A stretch of DNA of 64,000 nt from CAYJAD01 sp964370675 (GTDB lineage Bacteria > Desulfobacterota > Desulfovibrionia > Desulfovibrionales > Desulfovibrionaceae). A program made the position numbers and the translations under genes. The number at the start of each line of letters is the position of its first letter. The first letter of the stretch is position 1. Shown here piece after piece: positions 8,003 to 16,321 of the stretch. The DNA lies in contig CAYJKC010000002.1 in the NCBI GenBank assembly GCA_964370675.1, positions 46,622 through 110,621 on the forward strand. The letters run 5' to 3'. The notes beneath the pieces were generated by a model. The model was not told the DNA's origin, did no database searches, and was given only the letters and a program-made list of their open reading frames with translations.

Positions 8003-9469
8003 TTACGTTCGCTTTAACTCCATGGCTTTTTGCAACATTAAGTCTGCTGTGGTTACGGACTTACTATTAGCTTGGAAACCGCGTTGAGTGATAATCATAT
8101 TAACCATTTCTCGTGCCATATCTACATTAGACATTTCCAGCATATTGGCTTGAATAGTTCCATAATTTTCTGTACCGGCCACACCTAGTGTCATTGTTCC
8201 AGCTTCTGGAGTGGCAGAGAAGAAGTTTCCTCCCTCACGGCGCAAACCATCTTCACTGGTAAATCTAGCAAGAGGAATTTGGAATAGATCCTTGGTTTGT
8301 CCATTGGTGAATGAACCCACAATGCGACCATCGTCTGTAATGTCTAGGTATGATAAAGTTCCCTCACCATAGCCGTCTTGATTATTTTGTAGTAAAGTAT
8401 TGGAACCACCATATGCTGTGCTGGCTTGAGCAGCTAGTAGTGGAGATGCTCCCATACTTGGTAAAAGTGTGCCATCTATGCCCACGTCTGCAGCACTGGC
8501 TGGAGCATTTTCCCAATCACCTTGAGCTGTTATGCCAAGATTTAAGTTAATAGTTTGCCCATTATAGGTCAGTTGAGGTGTTCCTTCTGATAATGTTGCC
8601 GGCACCCAAGTGCTTAAATCTTGAGTAGTTGTAGGGTCGGTTGGAGTAAATGCCGACATATCAACGAGTTGTCCACTAGAATCAAATGTTAATGTGCCAG
8701 TCATTAGAGCTTCATTGCTATCATTGGCAGTGATCAAAAATTCCATAACATTATTAGGTGTTGTTTCTGATGTGCCGTCAAAGCGTATGGTAAGCTCTTG
8801 TTGCTCACCAGCGGAGTCATATATTCTTAAGGTTTGAGAATAGCTTGAACTTACAGTGGGATTTGTGGCAGAAGGGTCATAGTTTTGCGCCATACTAAAA
8901 TATGGATCTGTAGTACTGGTGGCTAAATCTGATATACTACCAAGATTGAAGCCTAAATCTACTTGTGTAGTAGCACTGCCAGGCACAGTTGCAAAGGGGT
9001 CAATTTGTATGGATCCAAGGGCACCTTGTGTACCATCGTCATTAAGCAGATAACCATTTAATAACTCTCCACCCGGTAAGGTTAAAAAGCCTTCTTCATC
9101 AAAGCGGAAATTTCCAGCACGTGTATATAGAGTTTCACCGTCTAAACCGGTAACTTGAAAAAATCCTTTTCCACCAATGGCAAGGTCAGTTAATTCTATA
9201 CCGGTTTCAAATCCACCTTGGGTGAAGGAGGTGCGTATGGCATCAATTTGAACACCCATACCCACTTGGCCCATGGCCACAATGGAATCGTCTGCAGTAT
9301 TCCATGACTCACCAATATTTCCCTGACTTTGATACATAAGATCAGAGAAGGTAACCATTTGCTGTTTAAAGCCCACCGTACTAACATTAGCAAGGTTGTT
9401 GCTAACTACATTTAAGCCATTGCTAAGGGCTTTCATGCCGGTGGCACCTACGTATAGGGCACTATTCAT
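8003..9469 (-). CDS. flgE: Flagellar hook protein FlgE
   Basis: The hook structural protein, 488 residues, polymerised outside the cell between rod and filament. The N-terminus has the axial-family rod/hook motif with SNNLANVSTVGFK. The C-terminal helix carries the matching motif (VDMAREMVNMIITQRGFQANSKSV), which packs against the N-terminal helix. The central region is a Thr/Ser/Gly-rich surface domain. I chose the ATG at 9469 because AAGGAG sits just upstream; the reading frame stays open to 9511 but lacks a ribosome site there. flgE stands alone here, without flgD or other hook genes. It has its own sigma-54-type promoter and terminator. Confidence 0.95.
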   Translation of the reverse strand: MNSALYVGATGMKALSNGLNVVSNNLANVSTVGFKQQMVTFSDLMYQSQGNIGESWNTADDSIVAMGQVGMGVQIDAIRTSFTQGGFETGIELTDLAIGGKGFFQVTGLDGETLYTRAGNFRFDEEGFLTLPGGELLNGYLLNDDGTQGALGSIQIDPFATVPGSATTQVDLGFNLGSISDLATSTTDPYFSMAQNYDPSATNPTVSSSYSQTLRIYDSAGEQQELTIRFDGTSETTPNNVMEFLITANDSNEALMTGTLTFDSSGQLVDMSAFTPTDPTTTQDLSTWVPATLSEGTPQLTYNGQTINLNLGITAQGDWENAPASAADVGIDGTLLPSMGASPLLAAQASTAYGGSNTLLQNNQDGYGEGTLSYLDITDDGRIVGSFTNGQTKDLFQIPLARFTSEDGLRREGGNFFSATPEAGTMTLGVAGTENYGTIQANMLEMSNVDMAREMVNMIITQRGFQANSKSVTTADLMLQKAMELKRT

Positions 9470-9560
9470 AACCACTCCTTGTAGTTTGAAGTTGAGCATT
9501 AATATGCCCAATTAAACTAGGCGGCAATTTTTTCCGCTTCTGGAACTACACAAAGACAAA

Positions 9561-9576
9561 AGCATTTTTTGTGCCA
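9561..9576 (-). promoter_or_regulatory. Sigma-54 (RpoN) -24/-12 promoter of flgE
   Basis: On the minus strand the sequence reads TGGCAC-AAAAA-ATGCT, matching the RpoN consensus TGGCAC-N5-TTGCW at all but one position, with correct GG/GC spacing. It lies about 90 bases upstream of the flgE ATG, giving a leader of roughly 80 bases. RpoN control of hook genes is common in flagellated proteobacteria. Confidence 0.7.
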
Positions 9577-9736
9577 AGTTGCTCATAGGAAATTTTAACC
9601 ATGGGCTTTTTCATTAAAGCAAAGCAATCCTCACAGTAAGCTAATTTCAAATTTATTTACAAAAAATTTTAGCCACCTTACGCATAGACATATATTAAAT
9701 TCTGTGAAAGCAACTCCTACAGTTACTTTTTGGGTC

Positions 9737-9765
9737 TTGCATTTTTAGGTGTTTTTGTATACAAT
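9737..9765 (+). promoter_or_regulatory. Sigma-70-type promoter of the TRAP transporter operon
   Basis: TTGCAT (9737-9742), a 17-base spacer and TACAAT (9760-9765) match the housekeeping promoter consensus well, 48 bases upstream of the TAXI-protein ATG. Together with the flgE promoter this accounts for the 343-bp divergent gap 9470-9812. I see nothing else definite there apart from AT-rich sequence. Confidence 0.55.
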
Positions 9766-9812
9766 TTCACTTGGTTTAATTTTTCAATACTTTAACTGTG
9801 TAAGGATTTGAT

Positions 9813-10805
9813 ATGAAACGTTATTTATTATGTTTTGGACTATTTATGGCAAGCTTTGTGCTTTGGACAGCACAACCCACACATGCCGCGGAGGCAAAAG
9901 ACCCTGACCATTTACGCTTTATGGCTGGCCCTCCTGGGGGTAACTGGTTTGCGCTTGGTACAGCACTTTCTGAAATGTGGACTAAAAATGTGGTGCAAAC
10001 TACCAATAGCACTGGCGGTGGAGTTTCAAATATTATTAACTCCAATAACCGGAAAGGTGATTTAGGCTTTACTGTAACTTCATTTATTGGTGCTGCTATT
10101 GGCGGAGCAGAAGATTTTAAAGGTAAAAAAATTGATAATGCTGTAGTTTTTGCCAACCTATATACCCAAGTGGCTTACTTCATTATTCGTGAAGACTTTG
10201 CCAAAAAGCATGGTATTAACACTGTGGGCGATTTATTTACTAAAAAAACTCCCGTGCGCTTTGCTACATTAAAGCCCGGAACTTCTTCAGAATTCTTAGT
10301 AAAAGTATTATTTGCCAATGGCTATGACACAAACTACACCAAGCTTAAAAATAATAATGCTTGGACTGTGCAATATGCTTCTTATGAAGGTGGAGCTGAC
10401 CTTTTGGCTGACGACCATATAGATGTTTTTGCATTCTCTGTAGGGCAGGTGGCATCTATTGTTATGAACATTGAAAGTCGTGTGCCTGTGCGCATTCTTG
10501 GTGTTGAACAAGAAGCCCTTGATGCTGTAACCAAGGCTTATGGCACTAAGTCGCATACTATTAAGCCTGGCACTTATAAAAGTGTAACTAGCCCAGTGAC
10601 CACCATTGGCGACTACACAAGTATTGTTATTCGTAAAGATTTGCCCGAAGAATTTGTTTATAAGCTAAGCAAGGCCATGTGGGAAAATAAGCAAAACTTA
10701 ACCAATGCTGTTAAAGATATACAAGAATTATCACCCCAAACTGCCATACCAGTAGGTGTGCCAGCACATCCTGGTTCTGTTAAGTTTTGGAATAGTGTAA
10801 AGTAA
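9813..10805 (+). CDS. TAXI-family TRAP transporter substrate-binding protein
   Basis: A periplasmic solute receptor of 330 residues from the TAXI branch of TRAP transporters, which use ion gradients to import organic acids such as glutamate or dicarboxylates. A signal peptide occupies about residues 1-25, ending in THAAEA. The mature protein begins with FMAGPPGGNWFALG, the TAXI-type G-G-x-W/Y ligand-site region. AAGGAT precedes the ATG. The partner permease gene follows, separated by a hairpin with a T run that could leave the receptor transcript in excess. The substrate cannot be told from sequence. Confidence 0.92.
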   Translation: MKRYLLCFGLFMASFVLWTAQPTHAAEAKDPDHLRFMAGPPGGNWFALGTALSEMWTKNVVQTTNSTGGGVSNIINSNNRKGDLGFTVTSFIGAAIGGAEDFKGKKIDNAVVFANLYTQVAYFIIREDFAKKHGINTVGDLFTKKTPVRFATLKPGTSSEFLVKVLFANGYDTNYTKLKNNNAWTVQYASYEGGADLLADDHIDVFAFSVGQVASIVMNIESRVPVRILGVEQEALDAVTKAYGTKSHTIKPGTYKSVTSPVTTIGDYTSIVIRKDLPEEFVYKLSKAMWENKQNLTNAVKDIQELSPQTAIPVGVPAHPGSVKFWNSVK

Positions 10806-10820
10806 TTGTGCTTAATTATA

Positions 10821-10859
10821 TTGTGTGTGGGGTGTTAAAGCCTCACGCACAATTTTTTT
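10821..10859 (+). terminator. Hairpin plus T-run between TRAP receptor and permease (likely leaky terminator)
   Basis: TTGTGTGTGGGG (10821-10832) pairs with CCTCACGCACAA (10841-10852), 12 bp including two G-U pairs, with an 8-base loop. Seven T follow (10853-10859). This is a complete intrinsic terminator, 15 bases after the receptor stop. It also covers an upstream GTG at 10825, arguing that the permease starts at the ATG at 10876. Because the next gene is the obligate partner, partial read-through is the natural reading. Confidence 0.7.
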
Positions 10860-10875
10860 ATCAAGTGAGTTGTGT

Positions 10876-12744
10876 ATGAGAGTTTTGACAGGTTGGCAGC
10901 AAAAATTATTATATGCCTATATTGTAGGTATAGGTGTTTTTCATCTATTTACTGCCTTTTATGGTAGTTATGAGGCATATTTACAACGCACCATTCACCT
11001 CATGCTTATTTTACCGCTTACTTATTTTCTTTTTCCCATAAATAGTAAAGCACCTAAGGATAACATTCCTTGGTATGATTGGATTTTGGGGCTAATTGCA
11101 GCAGGTCCTGGTCTTTATGGAGTGCTTAATTATGATGCTATTGTTAATCGTATTCAACAAGTAGATCCTCTTACCGATGCGCAATTTTATTGTGGAGCAT
11201 TGCTTGTATTTATGTTGCTTGAAGGCTCAAGACGGGTTGTAGGTTTGCCGCTTTCTATTATAGCTGCACTATTTGCAGCCTATATGCACTTTGGTTATTC
11301 TCTTCCTGGTATTTTGCAAGGTTTATCCTTATCCTACCCCGAAATTGTAGAGCAACTTTATTTAACCGATGAAGGCATTTTTTCTATGCCGCTTGGGGTT
11401 TCTGCCACCTTTGTAATAGTGTTTTTAATTTTTGGTGGTTTTTTAGAAAAAAGCGGAGCCGGTGATTATTTTATGGACTTAGCGCGCGCCCTTATGGGAA
11501 CAAAACCTGGCGGACCAGCGCAAATTGCTGTGGTGAGTTCATGTTTGTTTGGCTCCATTAGTGGTTCTGCTGTGGCTAACGTTTATGGCACAGGGTCATT
11601 TACTATACCTCTTATGAAGCGCATAGGTTATAGTCCAACCTTTGCCGGAGCTGTGGAGGCTGCGGCTAGTACCGGAGGCCAAATTATGCCACCAGTTATG
11701 GGTGCTGGTGCCTTTCTTATGGCAGCCTTTTTAGGTGTGCAATTTAAAGAAATCATGATTGGCGCAATTTTACCAGCACTCATGTATTATGGAGCTTTAT
11801 TATTAATGGTGCGCTTAACAGCACTGCGCAACGGTATGCAAGGGCTAAGTCCTGAAGAATTACCAAAACTTAAAGAATCTCTTAAACATATATATTTATT
11901 GCTCCCCATTGTGGGCGTTGTATACATGCTACTTGATGGTGCTTCGCCCATGAAGGCAGGTATTGTGGGCATTGTTCTTTGTTGGTTAGTGTCTCTACCT
12001 GACCCCAAAAGACGCATGGGACCACGCAAAATTATTGATGCCATTTATGAAGGCACTAAGGGCATTCCTCTTGTTTGTGTGGCTTGTGCCTCAGCAGGTA
12101 TTGTGCTTGGTGCGGTGGCTTTAACAGGCATTGGTGGCAAACTAGTGGGCTTTGTTATTGCCCTTGCTGGAGATGTTCCATTTTTGGCATTGGTTTTAAT
12201 TATGTTGGTATCCTTGGTTCTTGGTATGGGGCTTCCCACCACTGGTGCATATATTTTAGCTTCGGCATTGGGCTCACCTGTGCTTATTAAGCTAGGTTTT
12301 GCACCCCTTGCAGCACATATGTTTGTTTTTTATTATGCCATTATCTCAAACATTACCCCACCTGTGGCTTTGGCAGCCTATGCCGCAAGCTCTGTGGCTG
12401 GTGCTCCACCCAATCGCACCGGTTTTCAAGCCATGAAGCTTGGAAGTATTGCCTTTTTAGTGCCATTTGCCTTTTGCTATGATCCTGGCTTACTAATGCT
12501 AGGAGATACTAGTGCCAACTCCTTAGCTGTAGTTAGTGGTATTATGGGAGTGATGGCCCTTGGTGCATTTTGGGTAGGTTATGCCTATGACAATTTAAAT
12601 CTTATATATCGTGTGGCACTTGCTGTGGGTGGTATTATTGTTTTTGCACCGCAATTACCATTGGTTATTGCTGGTAGTATTACTATTTTAGGAGTCTGGG
12701 CTCTCTCATGGATGCGCGTGCATAAAAAGGCAGTTGCTCCTTAA
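10876..12744 (+). CDS. Fused TRAP transporter permease (DctQM type)
   Basis: An inner-membrane permease of 622 residues with about 16 or more hydrophobic segments, the size of TRAP permeases in which the small (4-TM) and large (12-TM) subunits are fused. That architecture is usual with TAXI receptors. The large-subunit region contains conserved Gly-rich stretches such as the VFGSISGSAVANV-like segment and a GGQIMPPVMGAGAF segment, and further on GMGLPTTGAY. A short soluble tail closes the protein. It forms an operon with the TAXI receptor. The start is the ATG at 10876, because the hairpin occupies any earlier start. The gene ends 29 bases from the convergent ruvC stop. Confidence 0.93.
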   Translation: MRVLTGWQQKLLYAYIVGIGVFHLFTAFYGSYEAYLQRTIHLMLILPLTYFLFPINSKAPKDNIPWYDWILGLIAAGPGLYGVLNYDAIVNRIQQVDPLTDAQFYCGALLVFMLLEGSRRVVGLPLSIIAALFAAYMHFGYSLPGILQGLSLSYPEIVEQLYLTDEGIFSMPLGVSATFVIVFLIFGGFLEKSGAGDYFMDLARALMGTKPGGPAQIAVVSSCLFGSISGSAVANVYGTGSFTIPLMKRIGYSPTFAGAVEAAASTGGQIMPPVMGAGAFLMAAFLGVQFKEIMIGAILPALMYYGALLLMVRLTALRNGMQGLSPEELPKLKESLKHIYLLLPIVGVVYMLLDGASPMKAGIVGIVLCWLVSLPDPKRRMGPRKIIDAIYEGTKGIPLVCVACASAGIVLGAVALTGIGGKLVGFVIALAGDVPFLALVLIMLVSLVLGMGLPTTGAYILASALGSPVLIKLGFAPLAAHMFVFYYAIISNITPPVALAAYAASSVAGAPPNRTGFQAMKLGSIAFLVPFAFCYDPGLLMLGDTSANSLAVVSGIMGVMALGAFWVGYAYDNLNLIYRVALAVGGIIVFAPQLPLVIAGSITILGVWALSWMRVHKKAVAP

Positions 12745-12773
12745 AAGCATTTTAGCTGATACTAGGAGAAAAC

Positions 12774-13292
12774 CTAGCGAGTAACTAAGAGCTTATTAAA
12801 GCGGCGCATAGTTAAGTGACAAATAGCCACGGCTAGAGCATCGCTAGTGTCAGCTATCCACGAAGTCTTGGTGTTTGGAGTTTTGGTATTTAAAAGCCTG
12901 CCAACCATATAGGCAACTTGAGTTTTATCAGCTCGACCAGTGCCCACCAAGGATTTTTTTACCAAGGTGGGCTCATAATCAAAAACACATAATTCATGTT
13001 GCGCACAAGCTGCCACAGCAACACCGCGAGCTTGCCCAAGTTTTAAGGCTGTCATGGCATTTTTAGCCGTAAACACTTGTTCAATGGCAGCTTCGTGTGG
13101 TTTATGAGTACTAATAATTTCTGCTAATTGCACATATATACTTGCTAAACGCTCTGCAAAAGGGGTTTTGGCAGAAGTTGCAGTGCGAATGGCACCACAA
13201 TCAATAAGGCGCAAAACTCCAGAAACTTCTTCTACAATGCCCCATCCTGTAATGCGTGAACCAGGGTCAATGCCAATTACAGATATGGACAT
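12774..13292 (-). CDS. ruvC: Crossover junction endodeoxyribonuclease RuvC
   Basis: RuvC, 172 residues, is the dimeric resolvase that cuts Holliday junctions with RuvAB. The N-terminal GIDPGSRITGWG carries the first catalytic Asp (D9). AIEQVFTAKNAMTALKLGQARG contains the catalytic Glu and the family signature. The C-terminal DTSDALAVAICH supplies the last two Asp residues. It starts 2 bases after the yebC stop, so it is cotranscribed with yebC as in many bacteria. ruvA and ruvB are not in the window. Confidence 0.96.
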   Translation of the reverse strand: MSISVIGIDPGSRITGWGIVEEVSGVLRLIDCGAIRTATSAKTPFAERLASIYVQLAEIISTHKPHEAAIEQVFTAKNAMTALKLGQARGVAVAACAQHELCVFDYEPTLVKKSLVGTGRADKTQVAYMVGRLLNTKTPNTKTSWIADTSDALAVAICHLTMRRFNKLLVTR

Positions 13293-13294
13293 AA

Positions 13295-14038
13295 TTATTC
13301 CATTTCCGCCATTAATTCCTCAGGTAAGTCAAAGTTAGCATACACATTTTGTATATCGTCATTATCATCCAAGGCATCCATTAAGCGTAAAACCTTACGC
13401 CCTGTATCAGCGTCAAGTTCCACACTATTTTGTGGAATCATGGCAAGTTCAGCTGATATCATCGCCACATTATTAGCTTCTAAATTATCTCGCACGGTAG
13501 TAAAGTCACTCATGGCTGTATGTATGGTCCAAGTATCACCATCATCCACCACATCTTCAGCGCCGGCTTCTAAAGCAACTTCCATCATGCCGTCTTCATC
13601 ATAAAGAGTTTTCTCAATGCTAATTATGCCTTTGCGGCTAAACATCCATGCAACACAGCCAGTTTCACCCATGGAGCCGCCATGCTTGGTTAAAAGATGG
13701 CGCACTTCAGCCACGGTGCGATTTTTATTATCGGTGGCAGTTTCCACAATAACAGCCACACCACCTGGTGCATAACCTTCATAGGTCATTTCAAAAAGGT
13801 CACCACCAGCATCTTCACCAGTGCCTTTACGAATAGCAGCTTCAATTTTGTCCTTGGGTAGGTTCACAGCCTTAGCGGCTGCAATGGCAGCTCTTAAGCG
13901 AGAATTGCCGCTAGGATCACCTCCGCCTTTGGCTGCAATAATAATTTCTTTAGCTGCCTTGGTAAACATCTTACCACGTTTGGCATCTTGACGACCTTTA
14001 CGATGTTGAATATTTGCCCACTTACTATGTCCTGCCAT
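13295..14038 (-). CDS. yebC: YebC/PmpR-family protein
   Basis: A 247-residue YebC-family protein. The family was annotated as transcriptional regulators, and some members are now known to act in translation of proline-rich stretches. The family N-terminus MAGHSKWANIQHRKGRQD is intact, followed by a Gly-rich DPSGNSRLRAAI segment and an acidic C-terminal domain. It is cytoplasmic. Its position directly before ruvC is the classical arrangement. It is preceded by AGGAGT at a good ribosome-site distance. Confidence 0.95.
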   Translation of the reverse strand: MAGHSKWANIQHRKGRQDAKRGKMFTKAAKEIIIAAKGGGDPSGNSRLRAAIAAAKAVNLPKDKIEAAIRKGTGEDAGGDLFEMTYEGYAPGGVAVIVETATDNKNRTVAEVRHLLTKHGGSMGETGCVAWMFSRKGIISIEKTLYDEDGMMEVALEAGAEDVVDDGDTWTIHTAMSDFTTVRDNLEANNVAMISAELAMIPQNSVELDADTGRKVLRLMDALDDNDDIQNVYANFDLPEELMAEME

Positions 14039-14088
14039 AACTACTCCTAATCTATTAATTTATAGTATGTTTTAAAACTAAATATTAC

Positions 14089-14682
14089 CTAATTACCTTT
14101 AAACCCTGTGCCTACAAAAAATGTTTCTTTACTTTCTTGGCGTGAGCTTTGAGGTTTAAACGATTTTACTTTAATAAATTGTTTACGCATGGGTTGTAAA
14201 AGCTCTTGAATATCTGGACCCATAAAAATTTTTACCACAAAACTGCCCCCTGGTTTAAGGTATAAGCTTGCCACTTCTAGGGCTTCCATGCATAATTCTA
14301 GCGAACGAGTTTGATCAGTAAATTTTGTACCGGTGGTGCGCGGAGCCATGTCACTTATAACCACATCAAAGGGACCAAGCTCTTTAAGCTTGTCTTCAAA
14401 TTCTGGGGAGCGATTAAAAATATCTTCTTGCATAAAAAGAATATTTGGCGGAAATGCCGTAGGACTTTCTTGTATGTCACAAGCAAGTACAAAGCCTTGC
14501 TCGCCAACCTTTTCTGCTGCTCCTAATGACCATGACCCCGGTGTTGCTCCAAGGTCAAGTACACGCATGCCTTTGCGAAAAAGCTTGAATTTATTGTCCA
14601 GTTCCTTCAATTTATAAACTGAGCGCGCCGGATAATTTTGTTGCTTGGCTTTTTGAAAATAGTAGTCGCGGTATTGCTTCAT
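14089..14682 (-). CDS. rlmE: 23S rRNA (uridine-2'-O)-methyltransferase RlmE/FtsJ
   Basis: RlmE methylates the 2'-OH of U2552 in the A-loop of 23S rRNA, late in 50S assembly. The 197-residue form starting at 14682 begins MKQYRDYYFQKAKQ and then YPARSVYKLKELD, the family N-terminus. The SAM site is VLDLGATPGSW. The catalytic tetrad is consistent with K in RSVYKL, D in DVVISDMAP, K in FVVKIFMG and a C-terminal Glu. The frame stays open another 51 codons upstream, but those would run into the divergent glycosyltransferase gene and have no family match. Confidence 0.94.
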   Translation of the reverse strand: MKQYRDYYFQKAKQQNYPARSVYKLKELDNKFKLFRKGMRVLDLGATPGSWSLGAAEKVGEQGFVLACDIQESPTAFPPNILFMQEDIFNRSPEFEDKLKELGPFDVVISDMAPRTTGTKFTDQTRSLELCMEALEVASLYLKPGGSFVVKIFMGPDIQELLQPMRKQFIKVKSFKPQSSRQESKETFFVGTGFKGN

Positions 14683-14761
14683 AAAAAAAATATACAATAA
14701 AAGTATTATATAGCCAAGCCCTAGAAGTGGGCAGAACTTAAATTGAATTTGGTGGTAAAAA

Positions 14762-16321
14762 ATGCATAAAAATCGACCTATTCGCATATGTCTTACCAAT
14801 GAGCAAGGTAAAAAAATTACCCTAGCAAGTGGCAAGGATGCTTTTATGCGCCTTGATGGACCAAGGTTTGGACCAAGGGAGCATATTGTGCTTGGTCTTG
14901 GACCATTAATACATGAACAAGGTTTTAATGCCTCCTTACCTCATGCCGAATTTTTAAACACCGGTTGCAAAGTTTTTTATTTGGAATGCCCAAATTTTAT
15001 CCAAGCTTTAGCCAAGCAAGGTGTAGTGCAAGCAGTGCCAGAGCATTGGGAAAAAATATCTGCTACACAGCTTATGGAGCTTATAGCTGGTCGTGCCATT
15101 TGGTGGTATAAGCAAAATATACATCTTTTTGCAGATTTTTGGTCGCCCATTTTGGGGCAGGTGCAAGCTAAGCTTTTAGGCAGTCAGCAAAATGCGCAAG
15201 CGGTGACCAGTGTTTATGTGGCAGGTAATAAAGGTCAGCTTTTACATCAAGAAATTTGCAAGGCCTTTGCAGATGTGGGATATGCTGTGCATGAAGGTAA
15301 GGATTTGCGTAATGTTTTAATGCTTGAGCAACTAAGCTTATTTTTTTCTGTAAACTTACGTGGACTGGATAGTGATGGCGTTGATTTTTCATTATTACAA
15401 GCATTAAATATTCCAGTAGCAATTTGGTTTGTGGATAATCCTTGGCACATTTTATCGGCTTTACGCTTGCCTTGGTGGAAGCAGGCAAAGCTTTTTGTAA
15501 CCGATGCTTCATTTATACCAGACTTAAAAAAACATGGTGCAAAGCATGTTTATCATCTGCCCTTAGCCGCAGCTCAGCATATGTGGCAACCAGAAAAAAG
15601 CGTAGATACCTTAAACATACGCCAAGCTATACAAGCAGTGCAAAGTGTCGAATGTATTTTTGTGGGTAGAGCGCAATTTCCTGAGCATGCAAGTTTTTTT
15701 GCTGCTGCCAAGATTGAGCAAAGCATTGTGGATGAAGCATTCAATAGGCTTGAAGAAGGAAAACAAGTAGATTTTCATTGGTGGCAAGAGCGGCTGGAGA
15801 TTGAAACTTGGCCAGGATATGATGTACGCAAGATTGGTCTTGGCGCAGAAAAATGTGCTTGTGCACAACGTGTGTTATGGCTACGCGCTCTTTTAGCTTT
15901 GCAACCTATTATCTTTGGAGATAGTGTTTCTTGGCAAAAGTTTTTACCAGAAGCTAAACCCCATATTTTTTATGCCAATCTTGATTATTATACCGAGCTT
16001 GCCGCCATATACCATGTGGCCCCTTGTGTACTTAATGTGACATCACTACTTTTACCAGCAGGGTTAACCCAAAGGCATTTTGATGTCTGGGCAGCAGGCG
16101 GATTTTTATTAACTAATTATACAGACGGGTTAAATATATTTCCAAAGCATTTAACTAAGGATATATGCGTAAATCAACCTAATGACATAGTAAAAATATT
16201 AAAAGGCTTAAATTCTACATCAAGAAAAGAAATAAGCCTAGCTTGGCAAGATCATATTAAGGCAAAACATAGCTATAAAGAGCGCGTGAGCTTTGTTTTG
16301 CAATGCATAGCTGATGTTTAA
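14762..16321 (+). CDS. CgeB/DUF3880-like glycosyltransferase
   Basis: A 519-residue cytoplasmic protein resembling the CgeB/DUF3880 glycosyltransferases. The middle region has IPVAIWFVDNPWHIL, typical of the DUF3880 Rossmann-like part. The C-terminal third includes a segment like the Glyco_trans_1_2 domain (RHFDVWAAGGFLLTNYTDGL, about 440-460). Such proteins are often found with motility or surface-polysaccharide genes and are suspected of glycosylating flagellin or other surface molecules, but the donor and acceptor are unknown. Its 3' end overlaps the convergent amidohydrolase gene by four bases. Four glycosyl-related genes are scattered through this window. Confidence 0.75.
   Translation: MHKNRPIRICLTNEQGKKITLASGKDAFMRLDGPRFGPREHIVLGLGPLIHEQGFNASLPHAEFLNTGCKVFYLECPNFIQALAKQGVVQAVPEHWEKISATQLMELIAGRAIWWYKQNIHLFADFWSPILGQVQAKLLGSQQNAQAVTSVYVAGNKGQLLHQEICKAFADVGYAVHEGKDLRNVLMLEQLSLFFSVNLRGLDSDGVDFSLLQALNIPVAIWFVDNPWHILSALRLPWWKQAKLFVTDASFIPDLKKHGAKHVYHLPLAAAQHMWQPEKSVDTLNIRQAIQAVQSVECIFVGRAQFPEHASFFAAAKIEQSIVDEAFNRLEEGKQVDFHWWQERLEIETWPGYDVRKIGLGAEKCACAQRVLWLRALLALQPIIFGDSVSWQKFLPEAKPHIFYANLDYYTELAAIYHVAPCVLNVTSLLLPAGLTQRHFDVWAAGGFLLTNYTDGLNIFPKHLTKDICVNQPNDIVKILKGLNSTSRKEISLAWQDHIKAKHSYKERVSFVLQCIADV

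Noticed and set aside
9821..10156. 111-codon minus ORF over the TAXI receptor gene
   Set aside because: Shadow of the real gene; signal peptide and family motifs support the plus-strand frame.
12762..12777. CTAGG...CCTAG mini-hairpin between TRAP permease and ruvC
   Set aside because: Only a 5-bp stem, overlapping the ruvC stop codon, with no T run.
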